Made by a program: the position numbers and the translations under genes
Notes under the pieces: model-generated
What the model was told of the DNA's origin: nothing
What the model saw: the letters and a program-made list of their open reading frames with translations, nothing else
The model's database searches: none
Shown here: one piece after another, positions 42,047-52,394 of the stretch
Numbering within the stretch: position 1 is the stretch's first letter
Layout of the letters: each line of letters opens with the position of its first letter
Source of the DNA: Rhyacophila brunnea
Lineage: Eukaryota > Arthropoda > Insecta > Trichoptera > Rhyacophilidae
Length of the DNA: 64,000 bases
Direction: 5' to 3'
NCBI GenBank assembly: GCA_022495005.1
Contig: JAGYXB010000825.1
Location: 682,001 to 746,000 of the forward strand

Positions 42047-42859
42047 CAATGGCGAGGGGTGGAGGTAGAGTGTTAAGATTCGGCATAAATAGTGAACACT
42101 AAAATTTGTCAGTCACACTCACTTGTTTTCATTGAACTAAGAATACAATTTGCACAATTCGTCGCTATAGGATTGGTTTGTCGAATATCCTTTTTTGACA
42201 AAATCGACCTTTGAATGCAGAATGATTTTTTGTATCTAAATGGACCAGAACCATCCTTTTCTTTAAATTGCTTTGTAATGAAAACAGCATTCATATGCTG
42301 TAAAACAACAATTTAAATACCTTCATGTATTTAAATATAGGATAATCAAATTTGTTTTTCGTCTCCTGAACATTTGACATTTGGTCTATTCGACAAACCA
42401 ATCCTACAGCGACGAGATGGGGCTGGTTAGTTTTTAATTCAATTAAACCATGTCTAAACCAAACCATAATAGTTTAGGTATGCTATGGGTGATCCGACAA
42501 AATAGTACACATTATTCAGTTATATTTATTTGTTTTCGTTGAATTAAGAATACATATTACAGAATGTGTTGGTTATTTTTTTAAATTCATTAAACTCTGT
42601 GTAAACTAAAGCATATGTGATAAAATACTCTTTTATCTATAATATATTCTGTATTATGCAAGGTTAAATGGCATATATTTAGAAATTTTATAGATAAACG
42701 AATATTATTCGATTATTATCAGGCAGGGTTTAATTAAATTTTAAAAACGAACAAACACTCAATTTGAAAAAAAAATACGTTTGATTGACAGATTGAAGTT
42801 ATGTAGGTATGCACTATTTATGTCAAATCTTAATAGCCTACCTCCACTCTTCGCCATTG
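42047..42859. mobile_element. MITE family CAGTGGCG, copy 3 (with nested MITE)
   Basis: Ends CAATGGCGAGGGGTGGAGG and its near-complement ending CGCCATTG. The 8-bp flanks ACTTATAT and ACATAGAT agree at six positions, possibly a decayed duplication. The element is enlarged to 813 bp by the insertion at 42159-42415. Confidence 0.87.
42159..42415. mobile_element. 257-bp MITE nested in the CAGTGGCG MITE
   Basis: Inverted ends TCGTCGCTATAGGATTGGTT (and TGTCGAATA) against the complement of TCGTCGCTGTAGGATTGGTT; 28 of 29 positions agree. The surrounding MITE sequence (AATTTG, then GATGGGGCTGGTTAG) resumes on either side when compared with copy 4. No transposase. It is the only copy seen. Confidence 0.88.
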
Positions 42860-43735
42860 ACATAGATAATCGAGTTCAGCGGAAGAACTTGGCATCGAAA
42901 TACGAAGAGTAGAATGGAAAAAAGCAAGATAAAACCTTCATCTAGAAACGGGTCGATATAGCGATTAGGTAAAATTGTAATTATTTTTAGTAAAAATATA
43001 TCACAAAACATAAATATGACCACAGGTACAAATATTATATTATTGTTCTACCCGCTTGAAAGAAATTTAGAAAGTGGGAAATGAAGTATCATCTGGCAAC
43101 CATTGATTTATCTTCGATAAAAGGTAATGCTGTGGTATTATTTTTATATAAAAAGTTTTTTTATTAAAAAAATATTTTATAAAAGATAAGACTGTACCTA
43201 AATTGTTTTATAAAATATTCTTCATAAAAGATATTTGTCAAAATTTTTTGATATTCAAATACCCGCCTTAGTGTTTTTGTCATAGCCACATGACACTATG
43301 TATTTTCGAATTAATTATAACTTAAACTAAACGGCAGTGTATAGATATTACAGATAGCTCTATTAATAATTGTAGATACTTAATATATTATACATAATAT
43401 GGCAAATTGACATGTGATCCGTTTGAAAGGGCAACAAGGATAGATAAGGCCTAAGGCTCACTTCGTCACACCTGACCTCCGTGGCTTGGTGTCTGTGACG
43501 CGGCTTCCCTCCCTCCATCTTGAAATTTGTGTTACACTTTAAATCTCATAAATAAACATGCAAACATATTATTGACATTACCTACATACGAGCACTTACT
43601 TTTTATGGAGGCATGCAACGGAATGGCCAGATATTAAAAGCTCTCCAAACTTGTTATTTAACTTTAGTATAATATAATAATATTACATATTATATATAAT
43701 TATTATTATTACTTGGATTGCCAACCATCAGAGTT
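42860..43735. other. No recognisable feature
   Basis: AT-rich. Near 43440-43520 there is a GC-richer patch (CACACCTGACCTCCGTGGCT) without assignment. Confidence 0.45.
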
Positions 43736-43744
43736 GGTCGGGAT

Positions 43745-44495
43745 TAGGGAATCCAATCCCGAGCCAAAATTCTGATCCCGGGATTTCGGGATAACAATTT
43801 GACAATCCCAGGATCCCGGGACTGGTCCCGGGATTGGCATTTTTTCCATTGTTAATATAAAATTTTTATATTTACAAATAACATTGATAAAATCGGTCAA
43901 AAATAAATCTAGTATAATTTATACTATTTAAGACATTTATTGTTAATATTGTAGACGTTCAATCTTGGAAATACATAAGTTTAATGGAGTAAATATTATT
44001 GTAATATTAATAATAATATGAATTTAATATGATATTGCTGTTTCTGATAGTAAAGACATAATGCATGGGTTAGCGAGATTTAAAATAGTAAAGCAAATCA
44101 TGGTGTACTTATGGCCTTTCCGCTTAATAAATCTAATTAGTCAGCCAAATATGAAACTGCCGCAAAACGTATGAGATCATGGTGGAATTACTTTGTTAAT
44201 AGTGCGAAGCATTGTTTTTTCCCCAATCTTTCTCGTTTTTATTAATCTATGTGAAAAAATTAAATGAATCGGCAACTTACACATGGGTATAAATCAAACT
44301 TAATTCAAACTCAGTTTATTTCTAATGTAGTTATTTATTATTAAAAGTATTTTTTCAGTTATATTTTCGTTTTTATTTTATTTTCCATAAAAATTGATAA
44401 AAAAAATCAATCCCGAAAGTTTCGGGATTATGTTTATCAATCCCGTGATTCATAGGTATCGAAAATAGCTCGGGATCCCGGGATTGGAATCCCTA
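43745..44495. mobile_element. hAT-like MITE, TAGGGAATCCAATCCCG ends, copy 1
   Basis: A 751-bp element with inverted ends TAGGGAATCCAATCCCG and its exact complement, flanked by an exact 8-bp direct repeat GTCGGGAT (43737-43744, 44496-44503). Subterminal regions are packed with GATCCCGGGATT-type palindromes. The interior (about 43850-44400) is AT-rich and non-coding. Copy 2 at 58675 matches throughout. The 8-bp duplication and the TAGGGA-type end support hAT. Confidence 0.95.
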
Positions 44496-44676
44496 GTCGG
44501 GATCATCCCAGAATAAAAGTCTAGGATCTTGATTAGATCATGACTGTGATACAAAGTGTCGGGGTATTTTTAGAGAAAGCCACCAAGCATAATATAATCT
44601 CACTCTACGAGTTCTTCTATAGCACTCAATTCTTTTCGTCGTTCATACTTATTGATAGTTTCACACCACTACCACA

Positions 44677-44760
44677 TAGGGCTTGCAATACCGGTATTTT
44701 AAAAACAGGGATACCGGTTTTAAAAATCTAAAATACCGGTATTTTCGGCATTAGGAAAAC
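44677..44760. mobile_element. Fragment of the TAGGGATTGCAATACCGG MITE
   Basis: TAGGGCTTGCAATACCGGTA at the left, with further ACCGGT words to 44745. Only about 85 bp remain and the right end is missing. The full copy is at 50022. Confidence 0.75.
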
Positions 44761-45475
44761 AGAAAAAATAACATATGTATTTTGGGTGGAATTTTCTCTC
44801 GAATTTAATTTTGGATGCAATATTGTTTTTGCCCTCACTCAGCTGACAACTTACACTGGTGGATCTATACTAGCTCTGGCGTCCAAAAATAATTATATAT
44901 TATTGTAGATAATGTATTTATTGAATAAAAATCATTAATATGTAAAATTTATTTTATTTCTGTTCATAAAAATGTTTTATTATATATTAATATTATGCAG
45001 GTATGTGTGATAGTCGGCTGTTTTTTCAATTTCTGTTTCGGACTATGTAATGCAACGGAATTATCTGAAAAATATTTGGTCTTTTACTATAACCCACTGA
45101 TGTCAATAGCCACTTCTAGGTAATGTCTTAATTCTCCCCTGGTCACCGAAAGCTCCATTCACTGCCTACGCCGTGTATCTTTCAACATTGTGAAATCACG
45201 CCAGTCTAGATGTCCTGGTCACCATTATCCTTTCCGGTCTTTTAATACTCTTGAGTGGTTTGCATCCTTGATCATGACTTGTACAATAAATTTACTCTAC
45301 GTTGGCGATAGAGGCATACAGTTTTGGATTGTACCTTTATTGATAATAAATTTATTACATGCGGCACGAAAACCCTTAACAATATTTTTCTCTCATATAT
45401 TTACGGCTTTCTATTCATTTTTATAATACAATTACGATAAAAATACGCATACATACATTTAAAATAATATATGTA
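44761..45475. other. No recognisable feature
   Basis: A 78-codon plus-strand frame (45190-45426) lies in a less AT-rich patch but has no domain that I know. Confidence 0.4.
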
Positions 45476-45478
45476 TCG

Positions 45479-45716
45479 CTAGATTTCAAAATAAGCCAAG
45501 TCCATAATAGATGAATACGAGAAAAACAGCTTTTTGTTTTCTCAAATACAGTCACAAGGGTGAAAGTTTATATTAAGTATTTCGAGTATAGAATATTTAA
45601 AATTAATAAATTCCACATTTTGATAATGCAGAAATGTTAGAAAGCAGTAGTTCTTCAGCAATTCATAAAAAAGTCAAAAATACCTGAAGGTGGACTTGGC
45701 TGATTTTAAAATATAG
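45479..45716. mobile_element. 238-bp MITE, CTAGATTTCAAAATCAGCC ends, copy 2
   Basis: CTAGATTTCAAAATAAGCCA left and the complement GGCTGATTTTAAAATATAG right. The interior is close to copy 1 at 8971 (for example GTCACAAGGGTGAAA and AGAAAGCAGTAGTTCTT). Confidence 0.9.
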
Positions 45717-45901
45717 GTATCTTATAAACAGATTATTTTTATAGGAATGGTTAGCCATTGGACGACCGCATTGGTTCCAAACAGTCCAAGCACACATTAT
45801 GAATGAAATATTATCACATGCATTTCACCATTGGAACAACACAAGAATGATCTATACTCGATCTGAATAATTAGGATGACATATATTTAGAATATACATG
45901 C

Positions 45902-46461
45902 CAGTGGCGAGGGGTAGAGGTAGGCTGTTAATATTCGAGATAAATAGTGCACACTACCTAAACTTTGTCAGTCATATTTATTTGTTTTCATTGAAGTAAG
46001 AATACAATTTGTAGGTGGTACTGGTTAGTTTTTAAAATTCAATTAAACCCTACCTAAACCGAACAATAATAGTTTAGGTATGCTATGGGCGATTCGACAA
46101 AAATAGTGCACACTTTTCATTAATACCTATTTGTTCGTTGAATTGAGAATACATATTATTACAGATGGTGTTTGTTAGATTTTTTATAAATTCATTAACC
46201 CCTGCCTAAACCAAACCACAATCGATAAAAAATATTCTTCTAACTATAAAATGTCTAAAATTATGTATGTCTTAATGGCATATAAATGACTATTATCTAC
46301 TATGGCTTGGATTAGGCAGGATTTAAATGAATTTTAAAAACTAACAAACACAATCTAAAACGTAGTCTTAGTTTAATGAAAACAAAAATGTTTGACTGAT
46401 AAATTTTAGTGTGCACTATTTATATCGGATCTTAACAGCCTACCTCCACCCTTCGCCACTG
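45902..46461. mobile_element. MITE family CAGTGGCG, copy 4 (intact)
   Basis: A 560-bp copy with both ends, CAGTGGCGAGGGGTAGAGG and ...CACCCTTCGCCACTG. The flanks ATACATGC and ATACTTAC agree at six of eight positions. This is the best reference copy for the family. Confidence 0.92.
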
Positions 46462-46800
46462 ATACTTACAATTGCTGTCCCACTTTGACATTTCTCTCGC
46501 TCATTGGTCAGTTGAATTTAGCGCAGTACCACGAGGTAACTATTATCAACATTATTTGTCAATACAATGTCACATTCTTGGAGTATGTTCTGATTATTAT
46601 AAGTAAGTAAGTAAAAAACAAGTTAACGCAACACTACCTGTACATGTTATAAAAGGTAATTTGATTGAGACTCTGTTATAATTATAATATTCATGGTAAA
46701 AATAATGCCAACGCTTAGAATTCTTAATGAGTCGAACTTATGAAATGTGTAATCATGAAACTGATCATTGTATCAGATATGTGGAATAAATTAAATATTT
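46462..46800. other. No recognisable feature
   Basis: AT-rich spacer between the MITE and a GC-richer island. Confidence 0.45.
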
Positions 46801-47210
46801 TTTTTAGTCATTACGACCTCTTGCAGACTTCGAAGTTGCAAAAAAAGCAGTCGCTCTCGGATTGGGCGTACATAGTCGAAAGGAATTGTGCAATGCCATT
46901 AATTATTGGACACGCGGTGCACCAATGGCGATCGAGAGTGTCAGACGCAGCCGTGACAGCGACAGCTACTGTCAAACAGTCGCGTCGGCCGTTTGACAGT
47001 GACAGTTGACTCGGCGCGGCTACTCGGCTTACTTTCAGCTATCAGCTCCATGGTATTTTCTGATAACTTCATAAAAATGTCTTGCAATATGCAACATGAT
47101 CGCGAATCAGATATCGTCAATAGTAAAACATTGCATAAATCAATTTTGCAATTTTTCTGGAGAGACAAAAATATGCTATTGGCGCGACAACTAGGCACTC
47201 GCTAATTATG
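46801..47210. other. GC-richer island with a hairpin, unidentified
   Basis: Clearly less AT-rich than its surroundings. It contains ACTGTCAAAC/GTTTGACAGT (46968-46977, 46994-47003), a perfect 10-bp stem around a GC-rich loop, and the words GACAGCGACAG and GTGACAGTTGAC. Frames of 70-89 codons exist on both strands with no recognised domain. It might be an old promoter or exon, or an unrecognised repeat. Confidence 0.35.
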
Positions 47211-47333
47211 TAAAATAAGTTTAAAATTTAACGTTTTAAAACGATTTTTTTTTAACTTAATATTATATCTAATTTTACAATCATTAATTTAATGAATCGA
47301 AGGTTTGTTTAGAATAGAATACATTATAAGTAT

Positions 47334-47913
47334 CAGTGGCGAAGGGTGGAGGTAGGCTGTTAAGATCGTACATAAATAGTGCACATTAAACTTTATTAGT
47401 TCTAGGTATCTGTTTCTATTGTACTAATACTACAATTTACTGATGGTGTTCGTTAGTTTTTAAAAATCAATTAAACCCTGCCTAAACCAAAGCATAATAT
47501 TTTTGGTATATTTTGGGTGATCGGACAAATGGTTTGGATTAGGCAGGGTTTAATTAAATTTTAATCTGTAAATTGTAGTCTTAGTTCAATACCAACAAAT
47601 ACGTATGATTGAAAAAGCTTCTTCGACCGTGTCCGATCCTAATAGGATCATATGGGCCTCCACAGAGTAGAGGTTTGTATTAACAGATTTTGTTTTTTAC
47701 GAGAAATGGATGTCAGCCACTTGCTCAACCTATTAGGTCCATACCCTGACTCACACAAATTGAAAAACAATATGTGTACTTGCCAGACCCAGGATTCGAA
47801 CCTGGGACCTACGGCGTGATAGTCCAACGCTTAAGCCGCGCAGCCACCGTGGGTGGCTTAGTCTCCACTATTTATGGCGGATCTTAAGAGCTTACCTCCA
47901 CCCTTCGCCACTG
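47334..47913. mobile_element. MITE family CAGTGGCG, copy 5 (with nested SINE)
   Basis: Ends CAGTGGCGAAGGGTGGAGG and CCACCCTTCGCCACTG. The interior is shortened relative to copy 4. A family B SINE is inserted near the right end (47622-47857). Confidence 0.9.
47622..47857 (-). mobile_element. tRNA-derived SINE family B, copy 5 (nested)
   Basis: Full-length minus-strand copy. The plus strand shows the tail palindrome GATCCTAATAGGATC (47636), the body AGAAATGGATGTCAGCCACT and AACCTATTAGGTCCATACCC, box B complement GGATTCGAACCTGGGA, and box A complement ACGCTTAAGCCGCGCAGCCA. It is very similar to copy 7 at 57322, so both are young. Confidence 0.92.
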
Positions 47914-48189
47914 TGTGTAGATTGTGTTTCTTAAGTATTAAGGTCTTAGAGGTCTTCGAACAAGTAAATCTCAATATAGATATTAAGCAGGGCTCAGCCG
48001 CATGGCCACCTTTAGTAGTCCAATACCCTGACCTCCAAATAGTGAAGATTTTAAGTCAATAGGATCATTAAAAAATTAGAGACCCACTACGGCACTACGG
48101 GTACAGTGGTTATATTATCTGCAGTTCTGCCAGTTCAGGCACCTCATGGTCATGGGGAATGTAGGTACCCGGGAAAATACAGAGGTCTA

Positions 48190-48651
48190 CGATGGAAGTA
48201 GCTTTGTGCGGTATTCTTGGGCTTCTAATTTTCCTTATTTCCTCTTAATTTTTATTAATATTTTTGGTGACTGCGTTTCTGACATCCTTATTTTTTATGA
48301 TATGTAAGGAGAGAAGTTTTAATTTATTCGGCTGCGTACCTTTTCCAACTTATACGAAGTTTAAATGCGAACTCTGCTATTCTTGGCAGTGTTAACCTGT
48401 ACCTGATAACTATCTTAGCGATGCAAATTGGGTGGGCAATAACTTCGGATGTTGATATATTCCACCAATGTGAGTATGAGTATATAGGTGGGTGTTGTTT
48501 TATACATTCTTAAAATAGGGTCCAGTTAACTCATTCGGTGTACTTCCAATTATCCATTTTATAATTTTTGAACCTATTTACTCGTTATGCTGTTTTAATC
48601 CTATTTTGTTTTTTTAAATGTAATGTTGTTAAGGTCTTAAATTTATAATTT
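48190..48651 (+). pseudogene. Non-LTR retrotransposon 3' end (upstream part)
   Basis: The order TTGATATATTCCACC, TATAGGTGGGTGTTG, TTCTTAAAATAGGGTCC, TCATTCGGTGTACTTC, TAATGTTGTTAAGGTCTTAA is the complement of the 3' region of the retrotransposon at 57645-59690 and of 52620-52912. Coding remnants of the C-terminal reverse-transcriptase segment probably lie at 48260-48450 but are badly decayed. The 3' region is broken at 48651 by a Helentron-type insertion and resumes at 49071. Confidence 0.7.
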
Positions 48652-49070
48652 ACTAGCGAGACTATGCGTTGCAATAACACTCAAAGAAAGAAAGTGTTGT
48701 GAGCAGGCCACATACAGCTGTCCATGTGAGAAGCATGGATTTTCCAAATTTGGTATAGGAACGCATACGAATAGAAGAAGATAGAATAGAAGAAGAAGAA
48801 GAAGATAGTTGTACTAATTCAGAAACCTTCGCGGGTATGCACACAACAACTCACCAAAGTTTCATTGCAAACAGACTAATGGTATAGGAACCATACGAAT
48901 AAAAGAAGATAGAATGAATAAGAAGAAAAAAAATATGGTTTTTCTAATTCAGAAACATCCGCGGGTGTGCACATAGCAATTCACCAAAGTTGCATCGCAA
49001 TCGGATGAATGGTATAGGAACTCATACGGGACAGACAGACAAACAAACATCAATTTTTATATATATAGAT
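48652..49070 (-). mobile_element. Helentron-type (HINE-like) element with helicase remnant
   Basis: Minus orientation. 5' end ATCTATATATATAAAAATTG, then GTCTGTCTGTCCC, and two copies of a roughly 135-bp unit (48755-48890 and 48890-49030, each with CCTATACCATT, AACTTTGGTGA and CGCGG). Then a coding remnant SHGQLYVACS (about 48700-48730), the motif VI region of the PIF1-type helicase found in Helitron and Helentron proteins, and 3' end GCTAGT. The flanking retrotransposon 3' region is continuous across the insertion. There is no Rep domain, so it is non-autonomous. Confidence 0.8.
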
Positions 49071-49140
49071 AAAGATAGTTTTCACTATATTATTGTTATG
49101 TAAAAGTAAATAAATTTGAATAATATTTTATACTACTCAA
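49071..49140 (+). pseudogene. Non-LTR retrotransposon 3' end (continued)
   Basis: TTTTCACTATATTATTGTTA and GTAAATAAATTTGAATAA continue the 3' region interrupted at 48651, by comparison with 57645-57700 (complement). Confidence 0.6.
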
Positions 49141-49144
49141 TTTG

Positions 49145-49375
49145 TAATAAACCATTTCTGTTATTCAACAAATAATTCACAAGATTTTGAGAGTGCAACA
49201 TTCCATATATTGAACATACATAACTTGAAAATACCTCAAATATATATATACCCACTAGAAAAAATCGTATTTGAAAAAAATAGGCCCATCGAGCATCGTA
49301 TTTTTTTTAAAATATGACTTTTTCTAGTGGGTATATCTGAGGTGTTTTCAAGTTATGTATGTTCAATACTCAATT
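49145..49375. mobile_element. Family A palindromic element, copy 8 (head deleted)
   Basis: The left arm (AATAAACCATTTCTGTTATT, AATTCACAAGATTTTGAGAG, CACTAGAAAAAATCG) is mirrored by the right arm (GACTTTTTCTAGTGGGTATA, TGAGGTGTTTTCAAGTTATG). Between them only TAGGCCCATCGAGCATCG remains of the tRNA-like region. The result is a short, nearly perfect hairpin. Confidence 0.85.
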
Positions 49376-50013
49376 TCTGTAAAATACATATCTTTTTAAG
49401 ATTTTGGTGTACTTCCATAAGCGCATGATTAGTTTGCGCTGTTTCGAGACCCCTATTCCATCTTCATCTTTCAAGCGTCATCTATGTATATTGTAAAATA
49501 TATAATAATTATATATATAATGTGTATGTTATTGTAAAGTAAGAAATACGTCATACTTTAGAAGTGTAATTGATGTGATGTGATATCTATGAAAACGAAG
49601 TAAAGGAGAATAACATGTTCTTTGGAGTAAATAACGACTTTATTAGTTGCAATTAAATGCACCCGAATGGACAATTTTGAATAATCTTTGATTTCAATCT
49701 CCTAGAAAAGGTCCGGGCACCCTTTTTAACAAAATATCATTCAAAGTTCATCAATCACAGAAGAAAAAAATGTTGGATAATAATTATAAGTAGAAAGGGC
49801 CTATCGCATTTTAAGTTTTTATAAACTTGTATTGCATGTTTTTAAAATGGTATAATAATTATTTAAAAAAAACGGCAAAATTTTTAAAGTTTTACAAAAG
49901 AGAAAATAATTCCTGCTCATTTTTTTAGTAATAATATCGTCTCATGAAATCATTTTGAAATTAATAGCCTAGGCTGTATTTTATGAAAAAGTAGAGCTAA
50001 TACAGTTTAGTTA
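49376..50013. other. No recognisable feature
   Basis: AT-rich spacer. Confidence 0.45.
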
Positions 50014-50021
50014 GGGATTGC

Positions 50022-50684
50022 AATACCGAATGAAAATATTAATACCGGTTTTTCGGTATTTTTTAATAAATACCGGTATTCGTTCACACATAAAAAGTAC
50101 TTATCAGTAAATATAGCTATTAAAATTTCGTTAAAACATTATTTTATAGCAAAAACCTACCTACCTACATTTTTATTGTATTATGTTGACATTTAAAATG
50201 TGTATTGATGATAATATTGTATAATTGGTGATTTTTACAAATAATTTGAATAAATTGATAATTTTAACTGACACCCTCAAAAAGATTAGTTCAGTAAGAC
50301 GTGCAAATTAGTGCGTTTGCAGGAAATGCTTCTTCAAATGAATGCTTGTACAGTCATCAATAATTTTATTACAGAATAATAAAATTGGACATTTGTCACG
50401 GATGATTTCTATTTCGAAATAATTTTATGTTAATTTATCGCGACAATTTTATAAATAGGTATATTTGATGGATTTTGTTTTATTACTATTTCAACTTTGT
50501 TGGGTTTAGTAAATATATTTGAATTTTAGCAGCATATAACTTATACACTAAATTTAATAGGCAATACAGTATAAAGTAATGTAGATATAACATTCAATTA
50601 ATTTTCAAAAACGTAAACGGGTGTGGTTTTTAATAACGAAAATTCCCGTACTTTGGATTTTTAAAACCGGTATTGCAATCCCTA
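50022..50684. mobile_element. hAT-like MITE, TAGGGATTGCAATACCG ends
   Basis: A 663-bp element with inverted ends TAGGGATTGCAATACCG and its complement CGGTATTGCAATCCCTA. Flanks AGTTTAGT and AGCTTAGT agree at 7 of 8 positions, a likely 8-bp duplication. Subterminal ACCGGT palindromes parallel the CCCGGG palindromes of the TAGGGAATCC family. The interior is AT-rich and non-coding. Confidence 0.9.
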
Positions 50685-50884
50685 AGCTTAGTCCTGGCAT
50701 CTGGATGATTACAGAAAAATAGATCACTAACTGCTATTTAGTTTATTTATTATTAATAAACGGAGTAAGCATCTGTGAAAAAAAACGTTTAAAATATAAC
50801 TAATATTAAATCAGCATATTAGCCATTAGTTAAAATTCGTTGCAATTAAATGAAATACGTGATTAAATAAATGGTAAGTGCACA

Positions 50885-50950
50885 TGCGAGAGACGCAGAG
50901 TCAAATCCTACTGGGTGTCGTATTTTTTTCAAAAAGGTTTTTTCCAAGGC
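50885..50950 (+). mobile_element. Family A fragment (box B region)
   Basis: GAGTCAAATCCTACTGGGTG followed by TCGTATTTTTTTCAAAAAGG matches the T arm and adjacent tail of family A. The head is absent. Confidence 0.6.
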
Positions 50951-51039
50951 CTGAACGAAAGCGAACTGTAAGTGCAAATGAGAAAGCGTTCGGCTCGCTT
51001 ATATCTCCGCAATATGCATAAGAGTAAAATAGAATTTAT

Positions 51040-51365
51040 AAGGCTGAATTAACTATTTTTTGTAAACGTCGCCGGAAAATATTGATTTGAATGATTACGT
51101 TCATTTAAAAACTGCAAGCACGTGTTGCTGAAATTTATTATTTTTATGTTAAACATAAAGTTAGTGGTAATTATTTTAGTTAATTTAGTAAAAAATATGT
51201 TTAAAATATGTTGTATTTAAATTTGGTAGCCGTACTGAGTAGCAAAATAATGGTGTAACGTTATGTTCATAATAATAAGATTGAGGTTCTACTCTGCGTT
51301 ATAAGCGCGCAATACGGCTTCGATTTGCCGAACAATAGCCACTCTTTTTATATTATTACTCTGAG
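51040..51365 (+). repeat. 0.33-kb direct repeat, copy 1
   Basis: Shares AATATTGATTTG, GTGTTGCTGAAATTTATT, TTAGTGGTA, TTTAAATTTGGTAGCC, TTCTACT.TGCGTTATA and ATTACTCTGAGG in order with 52395-53000. No coding capacity seen. Confidence 0.85.
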
Positions 51366-51396
51366 GTTTTTTCTATTCGTTATATATTTCTCAGCG

Positions 51397-51666
51397 AATC
51401 TATTTTATACACAAGAATGCTTTCGGTCCGCTAAGACAGCTATCTAGAGTAGGAAAGTATCAATTACACTAAGTTAACCGTCTAAGCACTAAAAACTGAC
51501 TATCTCGTTCTGAAATTTAGCATAGCCAAGATAGTTAAAACATAGCACTTATTGTAACTACTACAACTAACATATTGTAATTGTTACAATAAGTGCTAAT
51601 ACTTTGATAATTTCCTATCCTAGATAGCTGTTGTAGCGGCCGAAAGCAGTCTTATGTATAGAATAG
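51397..51666. mobile_element. 270-bp palindromic TIR element
   Basis: CTATTTTATACACAAGAATG and CTTTCGGTCCGCTAAGACAG left; GTTGTAGCGGCCGAAAGCAG and TCTTATGTATAGAATAG right. The inner stem AGCACTTATTGTAAC/GTTACAATAAGTGCT (51545-51594) makes a second hairpin. Both TIR and inner stem are well conserved. It is a single copy in the window. Confidence 0.82.
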
Positions 51667-51678
51667 ATGCGCAGGAGT

Positions 51679-51909
51679 ATTAGATTTTTGGGTTTCCGCC
51701 GTGTGTCCTTCTTTCTTCTTTACTCGACGTTTCTTAGCTAATCGGATTCGTTTTGACATTCTTAGAGAAACGTTTACATTCACATACCTACACTACATTT
51801 TCATCATAAAACATATCATCTCTTGATAATGGTCTCTGCAAAGAGCCCGATACGTAGAAACCCAAAAATCTACTACGATAAAAACAACCGTGAAAACCTC
51901 AAACATTAT
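51679..51909. mobile_element. Penelope-like terminal unit, copy 2, with 12-bp duplication
   Basis: Flanked by an exact direct repeat ATGCGCAGGAGT (51667-51678, 51910-51921). Arms: TAGATTTTTGGGTTTCCGCC left, GAAACCCAAAAATCTACTAC right. Near the left arm on the minus strand is GAAACGTCGAG. On the plus strand at 51822-51860 TCTTGATAATGGTCTCTGCA and GAGCCCGATACG represent a decayed hammerhead-like core. The unit is about 231 bp, with no reverse transcriptase. Confidence 0.65.
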
Positions 51910-51921
51910 ATGCGCAGGAGT

Positions 51922-52390
51922 GTTTTCGAATGATGAATGTAATTATATTAGTAACTGGGTTCACTAATCTTTTACAGATAAGTCATGTATCCTTTTGTTA
52001 TGTTTATTAGTCTATGATAGGTACGACGATTTTTTTATAGAATAAAAAAACTATAGAAATGAATAATTATGTGTAGTGGTGTCTACTTAATTTTACGCCT
52101 GTAATATTACGACGTTACATAAATATCTAAACTAATGAGGAACTACTCAAATATGTATCAGTAAGCAATAATGGTTCATGCATTATGTAATAATAAGACA
52201 CAGTTAGTTGTAGACCACACAACAATGACTCGGTATCAATCATTCGGGTACCACCGATCTCTGTCAGCGGATTTCAGAACATCGTTTGTCAAAGCGGTAA
52301 ATTCTTTAACTCTGTAACGTACTCTTAAAATACTTTGCCATTAAAATATTGTTCGAATATAATTCGTTGGAGTTAGAAGTTAAAGTAAGA
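51922..52390. other. No recognisable feature
   Basis: AT-rich spacer before the second copy of the 0.33-kb direct repeat. No coding-like frame and no repeat shared elsewhere in the window were noticed. Confidence 0.4.
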
Positions 52391-52394
52391 TTGA

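Noticed and set aside
48190..49070. Idea that the SHGQLYVACS frame is a host helicase gene
   Set aside because: Only the C-terminal motif is present, bounded by Helentron-type ends inside a retrotransposon tail.
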